Part shown: positions 27,509 to 37,764 of the stretch, piece by piece
How positions within the stretch are numbered: the first letter of the stretch is position 1
Layout: each line of letters starts with the position of its first letter
Origin: Maribacter sp.
Lineage (GTDB): Bacteria > Bacteroidota > Bacteroidia > Flavobacteriales > Flavobacteriaceae
Direction: 5' to 3'
NCBI GenBank assembly: GCA_011050675.1
Contig: DRFI01000021.1
Location: forward strand, 160,852 to 224,851
Length of the DNA: 64,000 nucleotides
Notes under the pieces: generated by a model
The model's database searches: none
Told to the model about the DNA's origin: nothing
The model's input: the letters and a program-made list of their open reading frames with translations, nothing else
Program-made: the position numbers and the translations under genes

Positions 27509-29206
27509 TTAAAAATTCATTTTTTTTAATTCTTCAACTGCATGGTTCGCAGCTCTAGCCGTTAAAGCCATATAGGTCAATGATGGGTTCTGGCACCCTG
27601 TAGAAGTCATACAAGCACCATCTGTTACGTACACATTAGGTACTTCATGTAACTGATTGTATTTATTCAGTACAGACGTTTTATTATCTTTCCCCATTCT
27701 AGCGGTTCCCATTTCATGAATTCCACCTCCCATAAATGAAGCTCTTTGGTTTGCCCTTACCTCTTTAAACCCAGCATTTTCGAGCATTTCTTGGGATTGT
27801 TCTATCCAATCTTTTTTCATTAGTTTCTCATTCTCCTTAAACTCGGCATCAAAAACTATTGTTGGTAAGCCAAAGGAATCTAGCTTATCATAATTAAGAT
27901 ACATATGATTCTCGTGATAAGGTAAAACTTCTCCAAAACCACCGAGATTAATACGCCATCCTCCCGGTTTCAATATTTCTTCTTTAAATTTTTCCCCATA
28001 TGCATATTCGGGTATAACGGTACTATAATCAGTACGACCTGCACCACCCTGATAACCATATCCTCTTATGAAATCAACATTTTTAGAAGACCCATTTATA
28101 TTCCTAAATCTAGGAATATAGAATCCATTTGGTCTTCTTCCTTTATAATATTTATCATCATATCCGTCTATTTTGCCACTGGCACCGCCACCAAGTTGGT
28201 GATCCATAATATTATGTCCCAATTCACCACTGGCATTACCCATTCCGTTAGGAAAAACATCAGATTTCGACTGCATTAAAATAGCCGTAGAAGCCATTGA
28301 TGAAGCACACAGAAAGATAATTTTTGATTTAAACTCCATCACTTCCTTAGTATTCGCATCTATAATTTTAACACCTATAGCTCTTTTTTTTTCTTTATCA
28401 TACAAAACCTCACATACAATAGAATCCGGTCTAATAGTCATATTACCAGTAGCTTCCGCCATTGGCAATGTGGACGAGTTTGAACTGAAATAGGCTCCAT
28501 AAGGGCAACCACGTTTACATCTATTTCTATTCTGACAAGTGCTCCTTCCTGCACCTGGTTTTGTACCTTCGGTAATATGAGCCACTCTACCTATAGTCAA
28601 AACTCGATCCTCATAATTTTCTGATATACCTTTCTTTAAATGTTCTTCTACACAATTTAATTCCATTGGTTTCAGAAACACACTGTCGGGCAATTGAGTC
28701 AAGCCCAATGCTTCTCCACTAACACCAATATGCTTTTCTACATATGCATACCATGGCTCTATATCTTTATACCGTATAGGCCAATCTACACCAATGCCGT
28801 CTTTAGCATTGGCTTCAAAATCAAGATTGGACCAACGATAGGTTTGTTTTCCCCAAATCAAAGATCTCCCCCCTACTTGTGTACCCCTAATCCAGTCAAA
28901 ACGTTTTACTTCATCATAGTCGAATTTTGAATCGTCATTAAAAAAATGCCGTGTTGTTTCATCAAATCCCCAACGGGATTGTTTAGGGTACATTGCTTTA
29001 ACTTTTTCAGGAGTCACTCCTGCGTTTGGCAAGTCCCATGGGTCAAGGTTCATTGTCAGATAATCCAGAACATGCTTTACCATTCTTCCGCGTTCTAAAA
29101 CAAGAGTTTTGAGTCCATTCTCACAAAGCTCTTTTGCAGCCCAACCACCACTAATTCCCGTTCCTACCACAATGGCATCAAAAGTATTTGTTGCTTCTAT
29201 TGACAT
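27509..29206 (-). CDS. GMC family FAD-dependent oxidoreductase
   Basis: A 565-residue glucose-methanol-choline oxidoreductase. The FAD-binding loop is VVGTGISGGWAAKEL (about 12-26), followed by LVLERG; the C-terminal GMC_oxred_C region has GGIHEMGTARMG (catalytic His) and NVYVTDGACMTSTGCQNPSL. A cysteine cluster CQNRNRCKRGCPYGAYF is typical of gluconate/fructose-dehydrogenase-like GMC subgroups. It has no signal peptide, and the small Tat-exported partner subunit often found beside such genes is absent. It stands alone under operator D. It probably oxidises a sugar or uronic acid; which one is unknown. Confidence 0.88.
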   Translation of the reverse strand: MSIEATNTFDAIVVGTGISGGWAAKELCENGLKTLVLERGRMVKHVLDYLTMNLDPWDLPNAGVTPEKVKAMYPKQSRWGFDETTRHFFNDDSKFDYDEVKRFDWIRGTQVGGRSLIWGKQTYRWSNLDFEANAKDGIGVDWPIRYKDIEPWYAYVEKHIGVSGEALGLTQLPDSVFLKPMELNCVEEHLKKGISENYEDRVLTIGRVAHITEGTKPGAGRSTCQNRNRCKRGCPYGAYFSSNSSTLPMAEATGNMTIRPDSIVCEVLYDKEKKRAIGVKIIDANTKEVMEFKSKIIFLCASSMASTAILMQSKSDVFPNGMGNASGELGHNIMDHQLGGGASGKIDGYDDKYYKGRRPNGFYIPRFRNINGSSKNVDFIRGYGYQGGAGRTDYSTVIPEYAYGEKFKEEILKPGGWRINLGGFGEVLPYHENHMYLNYDKLDSFGLPTIVFDAEFKENEKLMKKDWIEQSQEMLENAGFKEVRANQRASFMGGGIHEMGTARMGKDNKTSVLNKYNQLHEVPNVYVTDGACMTSTGCQNPSLTYMALTARAANHAVEELKKMNF

Positions 29207-29357
29207 ATTCTTTTATTAAGTTTTAAGAGTAAGCCCGGTCACAGTTTCGAAGGCACTATGACCGAGGTCATCCAATTATTCTTCAATTATTTTAATACTT
29301 GCGTAAAATCAAGTATTCAAAAGGCATTTAAAAATAGTGTTTAGAATATAATATTGT

Positions 29358-29377
29358 ATCCTGTGCTATACTGATAA
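29358..29377 (-). promoter_or_regulatory. PUL operator D (tandem decamer)
   Basis: Read toward the GMC gene: TTATCAGTAT then AGCACAGGAT, 152 bp upstream of the start codon. Between 29206 and 29484 there is nothing else recognisable. Confidence 0.7.
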
Positions 29378-29483
29378 GGCATATTTAATATAAAAAGTAT
29401 AACAACATTTTAAAATAATTGATATTACTTTATTGCCTTCGAAACAAATCCAGAATTACATAAAACAAATTTCAACTAATAAT

Positions 29484-31238
29484 TTATTTAGTGCTTAATG
29501 TAACTGTTTCACTAGGCACATATCCTATTCTATATGCTTGAGCGATTACAATACTTGCCCTTGGAATTTCAAAAGGTTTTTGATAAATCGTCCATGAATT
29601 TGGAAGTTTGCCTTCCTTATCAATTATCTTATATCCTAACGAAGCTCCCTCTGTGAAACTATTCAGTGTAATTTTATGATTGATTAATTTTATTTCCGGA
29701 TTCAAAGTTATTGGTTGAGTTTCTGCACCATTCCATAATTTAGTAATCAATTCTTTTTCCGGTAGATTGGGATCATCCCCTATTCCCTTTAACCACCGAT
29801 CCATTTCTGCACTTAATTCTACCAATTTATCACTGTAGATAGGATCTTTAGCTAAATTATTTACTTCATAAGGGTCTATCTGTACATCATACAATTCTTC
29901 AACATCCTTAGATTCCCTGAACCAAAGTTCTTGTGAACTATCCAAATTTCCTTCATTGCGTAAACGCAATAATTCCTGCATGGCTGGTATTCTTTCCCTA
30001 TATTCTACCGGTAAATAATAACCTTGTTCCGGTCTATAATTTCTAATATACTTAAATTGTTCATCGCGAACGGCACGAATAACATCAGTAAATCCATCAA
30101 AACGGTCAGCCGCGCCATGAATATATTTGCGTTCGTTTTCGGCCTTGTATTTTCCTAAAAATGCCTGTCCTTGCATATAGGAGGGAGGCTTAACCCCTAT
30201 TAGGGATAAAAGTGTAGGTCCAAAATCTACAAAACTAAGTAACTCAGTAGCTTTAGTTCCTGCAAGCTGTTTTTTTGGAAACCTTATAATCATTGGCGTG
30301 TTTAAACCAGAATCGTAAATCAAACGCTTTTCCCTAGGTAAGGGTCCTCCATGGTCTCCGTAGAAAAAGATGATGGTGTTTTCTAGTAGTCCATCCTCCT
30401 CTAATTGCTTTAATACGGTTCCCACCTGCTTGTCCATTTCCGACACATTGTTGTATAGCTTCCACATATCCCTTTGTACTTTGGGAGTATTTGGAAGATA
30501 TGGAGGAATATTAAAATCTGTATCTTTTGGCAAATGTATTGTCGTTTCCTCTTCTGTCATGCGATCTTCGCCCCATTTAAATGTTCTATCCCCCTCGTGA
30601 TAATGCCTTGTTTCTATCTCCCTAAATCCGTAAGGCTCAAACAGCCCTGATTCGTGTGTTTCTGTATAATTGAATACTGAAAAGAACGGTTGATTTTCAT
30701 CACGATTCCGCCAATGGGCATACGGACTACTTTCATCCCAGGCCGTTTTAGGAGCCTCAAATTGATAATCTTCCTTATAATTATTAGTGGTGTAATAACC
30801 GTTCAAACGAAGTAGTTCACTAATCATGCGGGCTTGCGGCGGCGGCACCGCCCCGTACGATGACAATCCAGTCACCTCAGTATAGGACGTAGTTCGCATA
30901 TGGTTGGCCCCAATACTGGAAGGATACATCCCCATTATAATGGCAGACCTACTAGGAGCGCAAACTCCTGAAGTAGAATACAAGTTTGGGTATACCACAC
31001 CTTCTGCGGACAACCGACTTAAATTAGGTGTCACAATAGTGGAATCGCCAAAAGACGGAATATAGGGTCCCATATCTTCGGTTACCAACCATAAAATATT
31101 AGGTAGTTTAGGTAGTTGAATTTCAGTTTTTGCGACTTCTTTTTTAGACTCTTTATTATTTACCTCACAAGACATTAGTATAAATAAAGGGAATAGCAAA
31201 CTTATTACGTTTATTGCTGAAAAATAATTCTTCACCAT
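29484..31238 (-). CDS. Sulfatase, S1 family lipoprotein with C-terminal beta domain
   Basis: A 584-residue sulfatase. Lipobox ILMSC (Cys24); formylglycine motif CAPSR (about Cys93) followed by SAIIMGMYPSS; ligands in LVTEDMGPY and FFYGDHGGPLPREK. The core ends near residue 490. The last 70 residues form a beta-rich appendage (ITLNSFTEGASLGYKI) like the chitobiase/S1_8-type tail. ATG 31238 opens the lipoprotein signal; an in-frame ATG at 31301 adds 21 charged residues. No operator lies directly upstream, so it is probably transcribed with the fusion gene at 32554 through the pseudogenes between them. Confidence 0.92.
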   Translation of the reverse strand: MVKNYFSAINVISLLFPLFILMSCEVNNKESKKEVAKTEIQLPKLPNILWLVTEDMGPYIPSFGDSTIVTPNLSRLSAEGVVYPNLYSTSGVCAPSRSAIIMGMYPSSIGANHMRTTSYTEVTGLSSYGAVPPPQARMISELLRLNGYYTTNNYKEDYQFEAPKTAWDESSPYAHWRNRDENQPFFSVFNYTETHESGLFEPYGFREIETRHYHEGDRTFKWGEDRMTEEETTIHLPKDTDFNIPPYLPNTPKVQRDMWKLYNNVSEMDKQVGTVLKQLEEDGLLENTIIFFYGDHGGPLPREKRLIYDSGLNTPMIIRFPKKQLAGTKATELLSFVDFGPTLLSLIGVKPPSYMQGQAFLGKYKAENERKYIHGAADRFDGFTDVIRAVRDEQFKYIRNYRPEQGYYLPVEYRERIPAMQELLRLRNEGNLDSSQELWFRESKDVEELYDVQIDPYEVNNLAKDPIYSDKLVELSAEMDRWLKGIGDDPNLPEKELITKLWNGAETQPITLNPEIKLINHKITLNSFTEGASLGYKIIDKEGKLPNSWTIYQKPFEIPRASIVIAQAYRIGYVPSETVTLSTK

Positions 31239-31339
31239 ATCATATTTTTTATTATAAAATAAGTCCAAAAATTTGTTTGACTTAAAAATCTTAGAATTCA
31301 ATCTAAACTCTCTGCTATTTGATAAAATAGCTGTTGGAA

Positions 31340-31938
31340 AATTTTTTGGTACCTTTTGCCTTACCCTACAAGAAGCCGCTCATTCGAATCCCCCCCTAAA
31401 AAAAAAACGATAAACCCAACATTTTCAAAAGAATCGATATCGTAACCTAAGGCGTTATGGAAAACACGTCCCTTACCGTATTCGATAATCATTAGTACCG
31501 TTTCCTGTCCGCCCGTTAGAGCATTTTCACTTAAATACTTTCCTGTAGCCAATACCGTAATATTCTCGACCAGACCACGTAATTTAGCATAGTATTCATC
31601 AATACCGGTCATTCCCACTTTTAGCATATCCTTGGTTATTGGATAACCCATATTTTGAATAGTAATTGGAAAACGATGTTTTTCTCCATATGTACCTGCA
31701 GCTCCCTTACTTGTATTTATCACCCTTATGCCCAAATTATCATAATAAATATAGAGACCATCCTTTTCGGTTCTATTGCTCCCCCCCAAACCAATCATTT
31801 TAATATAAGCTTCCCATTCAGGAAAGGAATTGTTGGCTGCATGCACACTTACAAATCCGCCTCCATTTTTCACATAAGTATCGAATGCCTTTTGTGTTTC
31901 GATGGGCCATGGTGTAGCCATCCATCCAAAATTGAATT
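31340..31938 (-). pseudogene. Decayed ThuA-like gene
   Basis: The frame reads a ThuA/trehalose-utilisation-like domain: PWPIETQKAFDTYVKNGGGF, VHAANNSFPEWEAY, GLGGSNRTEKDGLYIYY, then IIEYGKGRVFHNALG and FENVGFIVFFLGG. It lacks its N-terminal part, which is replaced by the DUF1080 remnant, and a frameshift lies in a G-rich run near 31390: after it the expected end (E-stop-AASCRVRQKVP) continues in another frame. The homopolymer could be a sequencing error, but the missing N-terminus is not explained that way. Confidence 0.75.
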
Positions 31939-32456
31939 GCTACCAAGTCTCGCCATTCTTGACAACTTCTGCTATATTTCACTAAAAAAAATACCATCAA
32001 GATAATGTTCCACTTCAACTCCTTTAACTACAATACGGGCAAGATTCCATTCATATTTGTTAACTATTTTTTTAGTAGACTCGTCCAGTTTAAAATTATG
32101 GACATTTGCCGTGATTAAATCATATAATGAAGCTAAGGTTCGATTACGATTTGATAACCGTGTACCCTGCCATCTCTATATTCAGGATTGCTTTGGGCCC
32201 TAAACATCACACCTTAATTTGTTTCTTCACCCAAATGAGCCTCAAAAGCGAAAATAAAATCGAAATAAGATTCTCTTGTACACTGGAATGTATTTAGGGT
32301 GCCAGAAGTATATGTTCCTATAATTACACCATCTTCTAAATTAAATAGTGCCTTACCATTCTCTAATTCCCAACCATCAAGATTTTTGCCGTTGAATAAT
32401 GGGACAAAATCACTTTTGGAGGTAATGAATAATATGATAATGAGGCTTAGATACAA
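31939..32456 (-). pseudogene. Decayed DUF1080 (3-keto-disaccharide hydrolase-like) gene
   Basis: It opens with a signal-like segment and FVPLFNGKNLDGWELENGKA, the classic DUF1080 start. It then hits a stop at ETN-stop-GVMFRAQSNPEYRDGRV, where relatives read a Ser, and a second stop after YQIVIEP. A central deletion follows, and another frame gives YEWNLARIVVKGVEVEHYLD and YSRSCQEWRDLVA before running into the ThuA remnant. Two genes therefore appear decayed and joined by deletion. An intact DUF1080 gene is at 41179. Confidence 0.8.
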
Positions 32457-32553
32457 TAAGGTAATAAATAAGCTTTTCCTTTGTTTTTATATAAGTTTTA
32501 ATTTAGAATTTACTATTGTAACATTGATTATCATTAAAGACCAAAGGCTATAT

Positions 32554-35500
32554 TTAAAAAGAATTAACCACAAGTTTTATCTCATGTTTCCCAGATTCTA
32601 AACGGACAGAACCAAAAGCGACGTTTACTTTCTTTCCATTGTGCATTAGCTCTTTTCCAAATGATGGAGCAATTTCAAACTCTGCTACCATATTGGCAGG
32701 AATTTCAATTTTAAAAATCTGGAGCCTAGAGGTCTCATAGGTGTATGCTCCTTTTATAGTTCCTTTTATGGTAGGTACCTCTATACTCGAGTTTTTTAAG
32801 TTGCTCATCTGTGGTTTTATAATAGCGACCCCAAAGCCAGGTGTTTTTGGCTGAATACCCCAAAGTCCTCGTGGAATTACATTTGCAGGTACTGCGCCCC
32901 ACGCATGGTTCCAGTCAAGATTGTTCTTATACTTTAAATCCCATGCTTCTAGGGTCATAGTAGATCCAACACGAATCATATTATACCAGCTTCTATCACT
33001 TTTGTCCGTTAGCAGTTCCAAAGCGTAATCTGCTGCTCCGGCGTTATAGAGACCGTCCATTAAGTATTGTGAACCATAAACACTACAAGCCATTCCTCTA
33101 GATTTTACATGTTCTACCACAGAGGGAATATGTTCCTCCGGCACCATATTAAAAGCTAAAGGCAGCATATTAGCATGTAAAGCAGCATGGTCCGTTCCAA
33201 TTCCATCTACATAAACACCACGTTCTGAATCGAACATTTTTTCGTTGACAGCTTTTTTCGCTTTTAAGGCACGAAGTTCAAAATCCAATGCTTCGCCCGT
33301 TTTGCCTAAAACTTTTGCAAATTGGGACATAATCTTCATATTCTGGTAATAAAACGCATTAACTACAGTGTTATAGTCTTTAAATTCATAGCCATCACGT
33401 TCCCCTTTATTGGATGGGTCGCCTCCCCAACCCGCAGATGGCCAATCTACAATATCTCTAAACGTCTCCTTCATTTTTGGAGGGAACCCTAGGTTTTTCA
33501 TTAATTCCGTCGTCATTTTAGTCGAGGTAATAAGACCGTCTTCGTTAGCGAGCTCATATAGGGTTTTATACTTCAACCGGTCATAGTACCTCTCAATAAG
33601 TTCTGTGTTGCCCGTATACATATAATCTGCATAAAACATAAGCGCTACATGCTGTTGCCATTCGGTTGGCCATGTTGGGTGTTCCATAAAATATTCTATG
33701 GTTTGCCTTGCAATGGCATATTCCCGATCGGTAGTATAATGACTTAGTTGATTTAAATACGCATCTGCTTCATACGGTATACGCTCTCGGTCCCCATCTA
33801 CATAAAGACCGTTAAATGTTGTAGCCTTTATCGTGTATTTACAAATTTCCCATACCTGATTTAAAATATCATCAGAACTTTTGAAACTACTAGCGTCATC
33901 TTCCCAATAACTATGATGAGCCAGTAATGTAAAGTCTTCTGCTGTAACAGGTTCTTTAGCACCATCAACCTCCACATATCTAAACGGCATTAAAACAGAA
34001 AAATCTTTGGGAAGAGGTAGTGCCTTGCCAGGCAAAGTATTTCTCTTGTCTGGTTTTATTTGAAGTTGGTATTCCGTTTGATCCGGATTTACTTTAATCT
34101 TAATTTCCTGATACCTAATATGACTTTTTTCAAAAGGTTTTCTGTTGATGCTCTCACCTTCTAATTGTTCTCCTATTTTAAAGGTAAGTGTTCCTGAAGT
34201 TTTAGCCTTATATGTAAAATTGAGCGTTGCGAAAGCGGATTTTCCAAAATCTATAAAATAGGTGTTGCCTCTTTTTTCAAATATGACAGGTTTAATTTTA
34301 TCTATTTGAAAACTGTTCGGTGTGGTTATCGTCGCCTTAGGGTTTCCCATTGTAAAAGACCGACTTTTAGAATATCGTGAAAGCCGATTGTCTTGATCCC
34401 AAATGCGTACTTTCCAGAAGTAGGTTTCTCCGTTTTTTAACGCTTTACCACCATGTTCTATTTCTGAAGATGCATTCGTTCGTATTTGCTTACTATCCCA
34501 GACATCGCCAATATTATTGTTTATATTTTCTTTAGATGAAGCAACCAACATTTGATAAGCCGATTGTGAAACCGCACCATCAGGCACCACCCATCCAAAT
34601 TCTGGTTTAGGATCAATTACTGTAACCCCTTTCGTGTTCCGTATCCACTCCACTACCAAATCACTTGGCCCTTTAGAATAGTCATCGGAAAGCTCAAGTA
34701 TAAGACTATTAGTTTTGTTGCGAAATGCCGATAATTTTTCTGCATATTTTGAATCTTTTGCCAGATTGCGAATCTCTTTGGGGTCTACTTCTAAATTGTA
34801 GAGTTCTTCAAAAGACTGGTCGTTGATGTAACGGAAGTATTTCCAATTTTTAGTACGGATTCCTTCACTTGGTGGTATATTCTCAAACTCCCAAATATGC
34901 TCGATTAATACGGTATCCCGTTCAAAATTGCTCTTGGATTTCTTTACTGTAGGCAAAAGGCTTTTACCATGCCATGCTTTGGGCTGATCAATACCGGCTA
35001 GGTCTAAAATGGTAGACGGAATATCTATATTCAAGGCCATAACATCACTATCCTTTTGCTTTTTCACCCGTGGATCATAGACAATTAAAGGCACCCGAAC
35101 GGAATTATCATATAACAACCATTTACCAGCAAGCTGGCGCTCACCTAAGAAATAACCGTTATCTCCCATTAAAATAATAACTGTGTTCTCCGCAAGACCC
35201 CTCTTTTCTAGCTCGGCTCTAATTTTGGCAATCTCCCTATCTATACCAGAAATCATTCGATAATAGCCTTTTACACTATGTTGATATTTTTCAGGTGTAT
35301 CGTATCTCCAAGTCCAACGCAACCGATTAAAACCATCTCGTACAAATTTAGGTTGAGCCTCAAAATATTTATCTTCTCCCAAATCCGCATCGGGCACATT
35401 AATGTTCTGCAGCAAAGCATCTGACTCCGTTTGCCAAAAATATTGGTCCTCCGCCCCATCATGAGCATGAGGAGCACTAAAACTTAAGGAAAGACAAAAA

Positions 35501-36075
35501 GGTTTATCTGTTTTTGCATCTGCAATAAAGTCTATCGCTTTCTGTCCTGTATACCGGGTTAAATGAACCGTGTCCTTAGCTAAAGTTTTATAGTAATAAC
35601 CACGTCTGTCTTTATACTCATAATTGCGATCATACGACTCATATTCGTCAAATTGATTTTCTAGTTTTTCATAACGGACTCCATATTTACCATAAAAACC
35701 TGTAAAATATCCATTCTCTTTTAAAATTGAAGGATATGACTGCGCCATGTAAGACTCCCTTATATTCCCTGTTTGAAAATTAAAATTATGGGTGCGTTCA
35801 TATAGACCTGTTAGAATGCTTGCTCTACTGGCAGCACAGATTGGAGTGGTAACCATGGCGTTTTTAAAATAGGTACCCTCTCTTGCCAATTTATCCATTT
35901 CAGTGGTAGAAATGAGTTTGTTACCTGCATAACCCAAGGCATCAAAACGTTGGTCATCCGTTAGAATAAAAATAATGTTAGGCTTCTTAACTTCTTGGTT
36001 TTCAACTCTCTTTTGTGCTTTTGATGAAAGTATACACACGCAGAAAAATATTCCCACTAAAATTCTTATCCTCAT
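32554..36075 (-). CDS. Bifunctional sulfatase / GH78 alpha-L-rhamnosidase fusion
   Basis: A 1173-residue exported two-enzyme protein. After a signal peptide (1-20), residues about 30-480 form an S1 sulfatase: [17 protein letters not shown], formylglycine site CAASR (Cys80, a CxAxR variant), [12 protein letters not shown], and [18 protein letters not shown]. Residues about 490-580 form the Fn3-like rhamnosidase N-domain ([19 protein letters not shown]). The rest is GH78-like with [19 protein letters not shown] in the barrel and a C-terminal beta domain. I recall a similar S1_25-GH78 fusion in the Formosa agariphila ulvan PUL. It would desulfate and then release rhamnose. Operators E and F lie upstream. 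Confidence 0.93.
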   Translation of the reverse strand: MRIRILVGIFFCVCILSSKAQKRVENQEVKKPNIIFILTDDQRFDALGYAGNKLISTTEMDKLAREGTYFKNAMVTTPICAASRASILTGLYERTHNFNFQTGNIRESYMAQSYPSILKENGYFTGFYGKYGVRYEKLENQFDEYESYDRNYEYKDRRGYYYKTLAKDTVHLTRYTGQKAIDFIADAKTDKPFCLSLSFSAPHAHDGAEDQYFWQTESDALLQNINVPDADLGEDKYFEAQPKFVRDGFNRLRWTWRYDTPEKYQHSVKGYYRMISGIDREIAKIRAELEKRGLAENTVIILMGDNGYFLGERQLAGKWLLYDNSVRVPLIVYDPRVKKQKDSDVMALNIDIPSTILDLAGIDQPKAWHGKSLLPTVKKSKSNFERDTVLIEHIWEFENIPPSEGIRTKNWKYFRYINDQSFEELYNLEVDPKEIRNLAKDSKYAEKLSAFRNKTNSLILELSDDYSKGPSDLVVEWIRNTKGVTVIDPKPEFGWVVPDGAVSQSAYQMLVASSKENINNNIGDVWDSKQIRTNASSEIEHGGKALKNGETYFWKVRIWDQDNRLSRYSKSRSFTMGNPKATITTPNSFQIDKIKPVIFEKRGNTYFIDFGKSAFATLNFTYKAKTSGTLTFKIGEQLEGESINRKPFEKSHIRYQEIKIKVNPDQTEYQLQIKPDKRNTLPGKALPLPKDFSVLMPFRYVEVDGAKEPVTAEDFTLLAHHSYWEDDASSFKSSDDILNQVWEICKYTIKATTFNGLYVDGDRERIPYEADAYLNQLSHYTTDREYAIARQTIEYFMEHPTWPTEWQQHVALMFYADYMYTGNTELIERYYDRLKYKTLYELANEDGLITSTKMTTELMKNLGFPPKMKETFRDIVDWPSAGWGGDPSNKGERDGYEFKDYNTVVNAFYYQNMKIMSQFAKVLGKTGEALDFELRALKAKKAVNEKMFDSERGVYVDGIGTDHAALHANMLPLAFNMVPEEHIPSVVEHVKSRGMACSVYGSQYLMDGLYNAGAADYALELLTDKSDRSWYNMIRVGSTMTLEAWDLKYKNNLDWNHAWGAVPANVIPRGLWGIQPKTPGFGVAIIKPQMSNLKNSSIEVPTIKGTIKGAYTYETSRLQIFKIEIPANMVAEFEIAPSFGKELMHNGKKVNVAFGSVRLESGKHEIKLVVNSF

Positions 36076-36176
36076 AAATTTGTTATTTATTAAGCCTAGT
36101 TAAACTGACTTTTCAATTCTGAGTTCAGCAGCTCACAAGTTCTAATTCAAACTTATACTATGTAAGAAAATCACCC

Positions 36177-36196
36177 ATCCTGTTCTATCCTGAAAA
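36177..36196 (-). promoter_or_regulatory. PUL operator E (tandem decamer)
   Basis: Read toward the fusion gene: TTTTCAGGAT then AGAACAGGAT, two strong decamers at 10-bp period, 102 bp upstream of the start codon. Confidence 0.75.
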
Positions 36197-36419
36197 CACA
36201 CATGAATTAATATTCTTCATCTAAACAATTCAATTACATTTGAGATTTTATATTTAATAAAATTAATAATGACAAAAAATATATTCTATTTTCCCGCGCT
36301 TACATTAGCTGTATTCTCTATTTATATTATTCTCATTTAAAAATATTAACTTTCCCTTACTTCTATTTAATACCTTTCGATTACAATTAATGAACTTCAA
36401 AATATTTAGACTATTAATT

Positions 36420-36439
36420 AAAGCAGGGCAGTACAGGAT
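36420..36439 (+). promoter_or_regulatory. PUL operator F (tandem decamer, reversed orientation)
   Basis: Read on the plus strand: AAAGCAGGGC then AGTACAGGAT. Unlike the other eight sites it points away from the nearest downstream PUL gene (the fusion on the minus strand) and toward the end of the Gfo/Idh/MocA gene. Confidence 0.6.
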
Positions 36440-36512
36440 ACTTTTACAATAACACTTATGTAATTTTATTTATGAAGAGTTGTTAACTTCAGTTGAGTTA
36501 GTTTAAATGAAA

Positions 36513-36543
36513 AAAGGGATGAAGATTAAATTTCATCCCTTTA
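36513..36543 (-). terminator. Rho-independent terminator of the Gfo/Idh/MocA operon
   Basis: The stem AAAGGGATGAA / TTCATCCCTTT with a GATTAAA loop lies 19 bases past the stop at 36562. The minus strand gives a T-run after the stem. Confidence 0.85.
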
Positions 36544-36561
36544 CTTTTTTCTTCCATTTAT

Positions 36562-37707
36562 CTAATTAATATCTTTCCAACTTCTACTTTTTGCAGATTC
36601 AATAACTGCTTCACAAACTTTCTGTGTTTCAAGAGCATCTAAAAAGGTAGGTGAACAAGGCTCGCCTGTTTCTAGACTTTCCAGAAAGTCAGCTACTTGA
36701 TGAACAAAAGAATGTTCATAACCTATACTTAAACCTGGCACCCACCATTTATCCATATAAGGCTGATCACCATCTGTAACATGAATTGAACGCCATCCTC
36801 TTACTATTGAATCGTCTCCATAATCATAATATTCAAGACGATTTAAATCATGTAAATCCCATCTTATAGAAGCATTCTCGCCATTAATCTCAAACGTATA
36901 AAGTGCCTTATGACCTCTTGCATATCTTGTAGATTCAAAAAGCCCCAATGAACCGTTGTTAAAGTGACAATGAAAGATACATGCATCATCAATATCGACC
37001 TTCTGAACTTTTCCGCTTGTTTGATGTACACGTTCTTTAATAAATGTTTCCGTTAATGCAGAAACATCTTTAATACCTCCATTTAGCCAAAGAGCAGTAT
37101 CTATACAATGTGCCAAAAGATCTCCTGTAACTCCAGAACCAGCTGCGTCTGCATCTAAACGCCATAAACCTTCACCACCCTGAGGTAATTCTGGACTAAT
37201 AGTCCAGTCTTGTAGAAAATTTGCACGGTAATGAAATATTCTGCCCAATTTTCCTGAATCTATAAGCTGTTTAGCCAAAGTAACTGCTGGTATACGGCGA
37301 TAATTATACCATACGGTGTTCTTAACTTTTGCTTCTTCAATTGCTTTTACCATTTCTTCACCTTCCTCAAGAGTACGTGAAAGAGGCTTTTCGCACAATA
37401 TCATTTTACCTGCTTTTGCTGCTGCAATTGCAATTTGAGCATGCATATCATTTGGGGTACATATATCAATAGCATCAATGTCATCTCGGGCAATGAGTGT
37501 TTTCCAATCTGTTTCCCAAGATTCGTAACCCCATTGAGAAGCAAAAGCTTTCACCTTACTTTCTGTACGGGAACAGACTGCTTTCAATACTGGGCGATAT
37601 GCTAAATTGGGAAAAAAATTAGAAACTCGATTATACCCGTTTGAATGTGTTCTTCCCATAAATCCACATCCTATTAAGCCAATTCTAAGTTCTTTTTTAT
37701 CTGCCAT
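36562..37707 (-). CDS. Gfo/Idh/MocA family sugar dehydrogenase
   Basis: A 381-residue NAD(P)-dependent oxidoreductase. The Rossmann loop is [17 protein letters not shown] (about 7-23); the family signature [15 protein letters not shown] carries the catalytic Lys of the EKP motif; the C-terminal part includes [17 protein letters not shown] with the conserved His. No signal peptide, so cytoplasmic. Members oxidise or reduce sugar ring hydroxyls, often at C3, or inositols. It is last in a run of five co-directional genes with the terminator just after it. Substrate unknown. Confidence 0.92.
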   Translation of the reverse strand: MADKKELRIGLIGCGFMGRTHSNGYNRVSNFFPNLAYRPVLKAVCSRTESKVKAFASQWGYESWETDWKTLIARDDIDAIDICTPNDMHAQIAIAAAKAGKMILCEKPLSRTLEEGEEMVKAIEEAKVKNTVWYNYRRIPAVTLAKQLIDSGKLGRIFHYRANFLQDWTISPELPQGGEGLWRLDADAAGSGVTGDLLAHCIDTALWLNGGIKDVSALTETFIKERVHQTSGKVQKVDIDDACIFHCHFNNGSLGLFESTRYARGHKALYTFEINGENASIRWDLHDLNRLEYYDYGDDSIVRGWRSIHVTDGDQPYMDKWWVPGLSIGYEHSFVHQVADFLESLETGEPCSPTFLDALETQKVCEAVIESAKSRSWKDIN

Positions 37708-37764
37708 AATCTCAAGAAAATTTATAATTTTTAATGTTATTCCAATTACGAATATTAACCTCGT

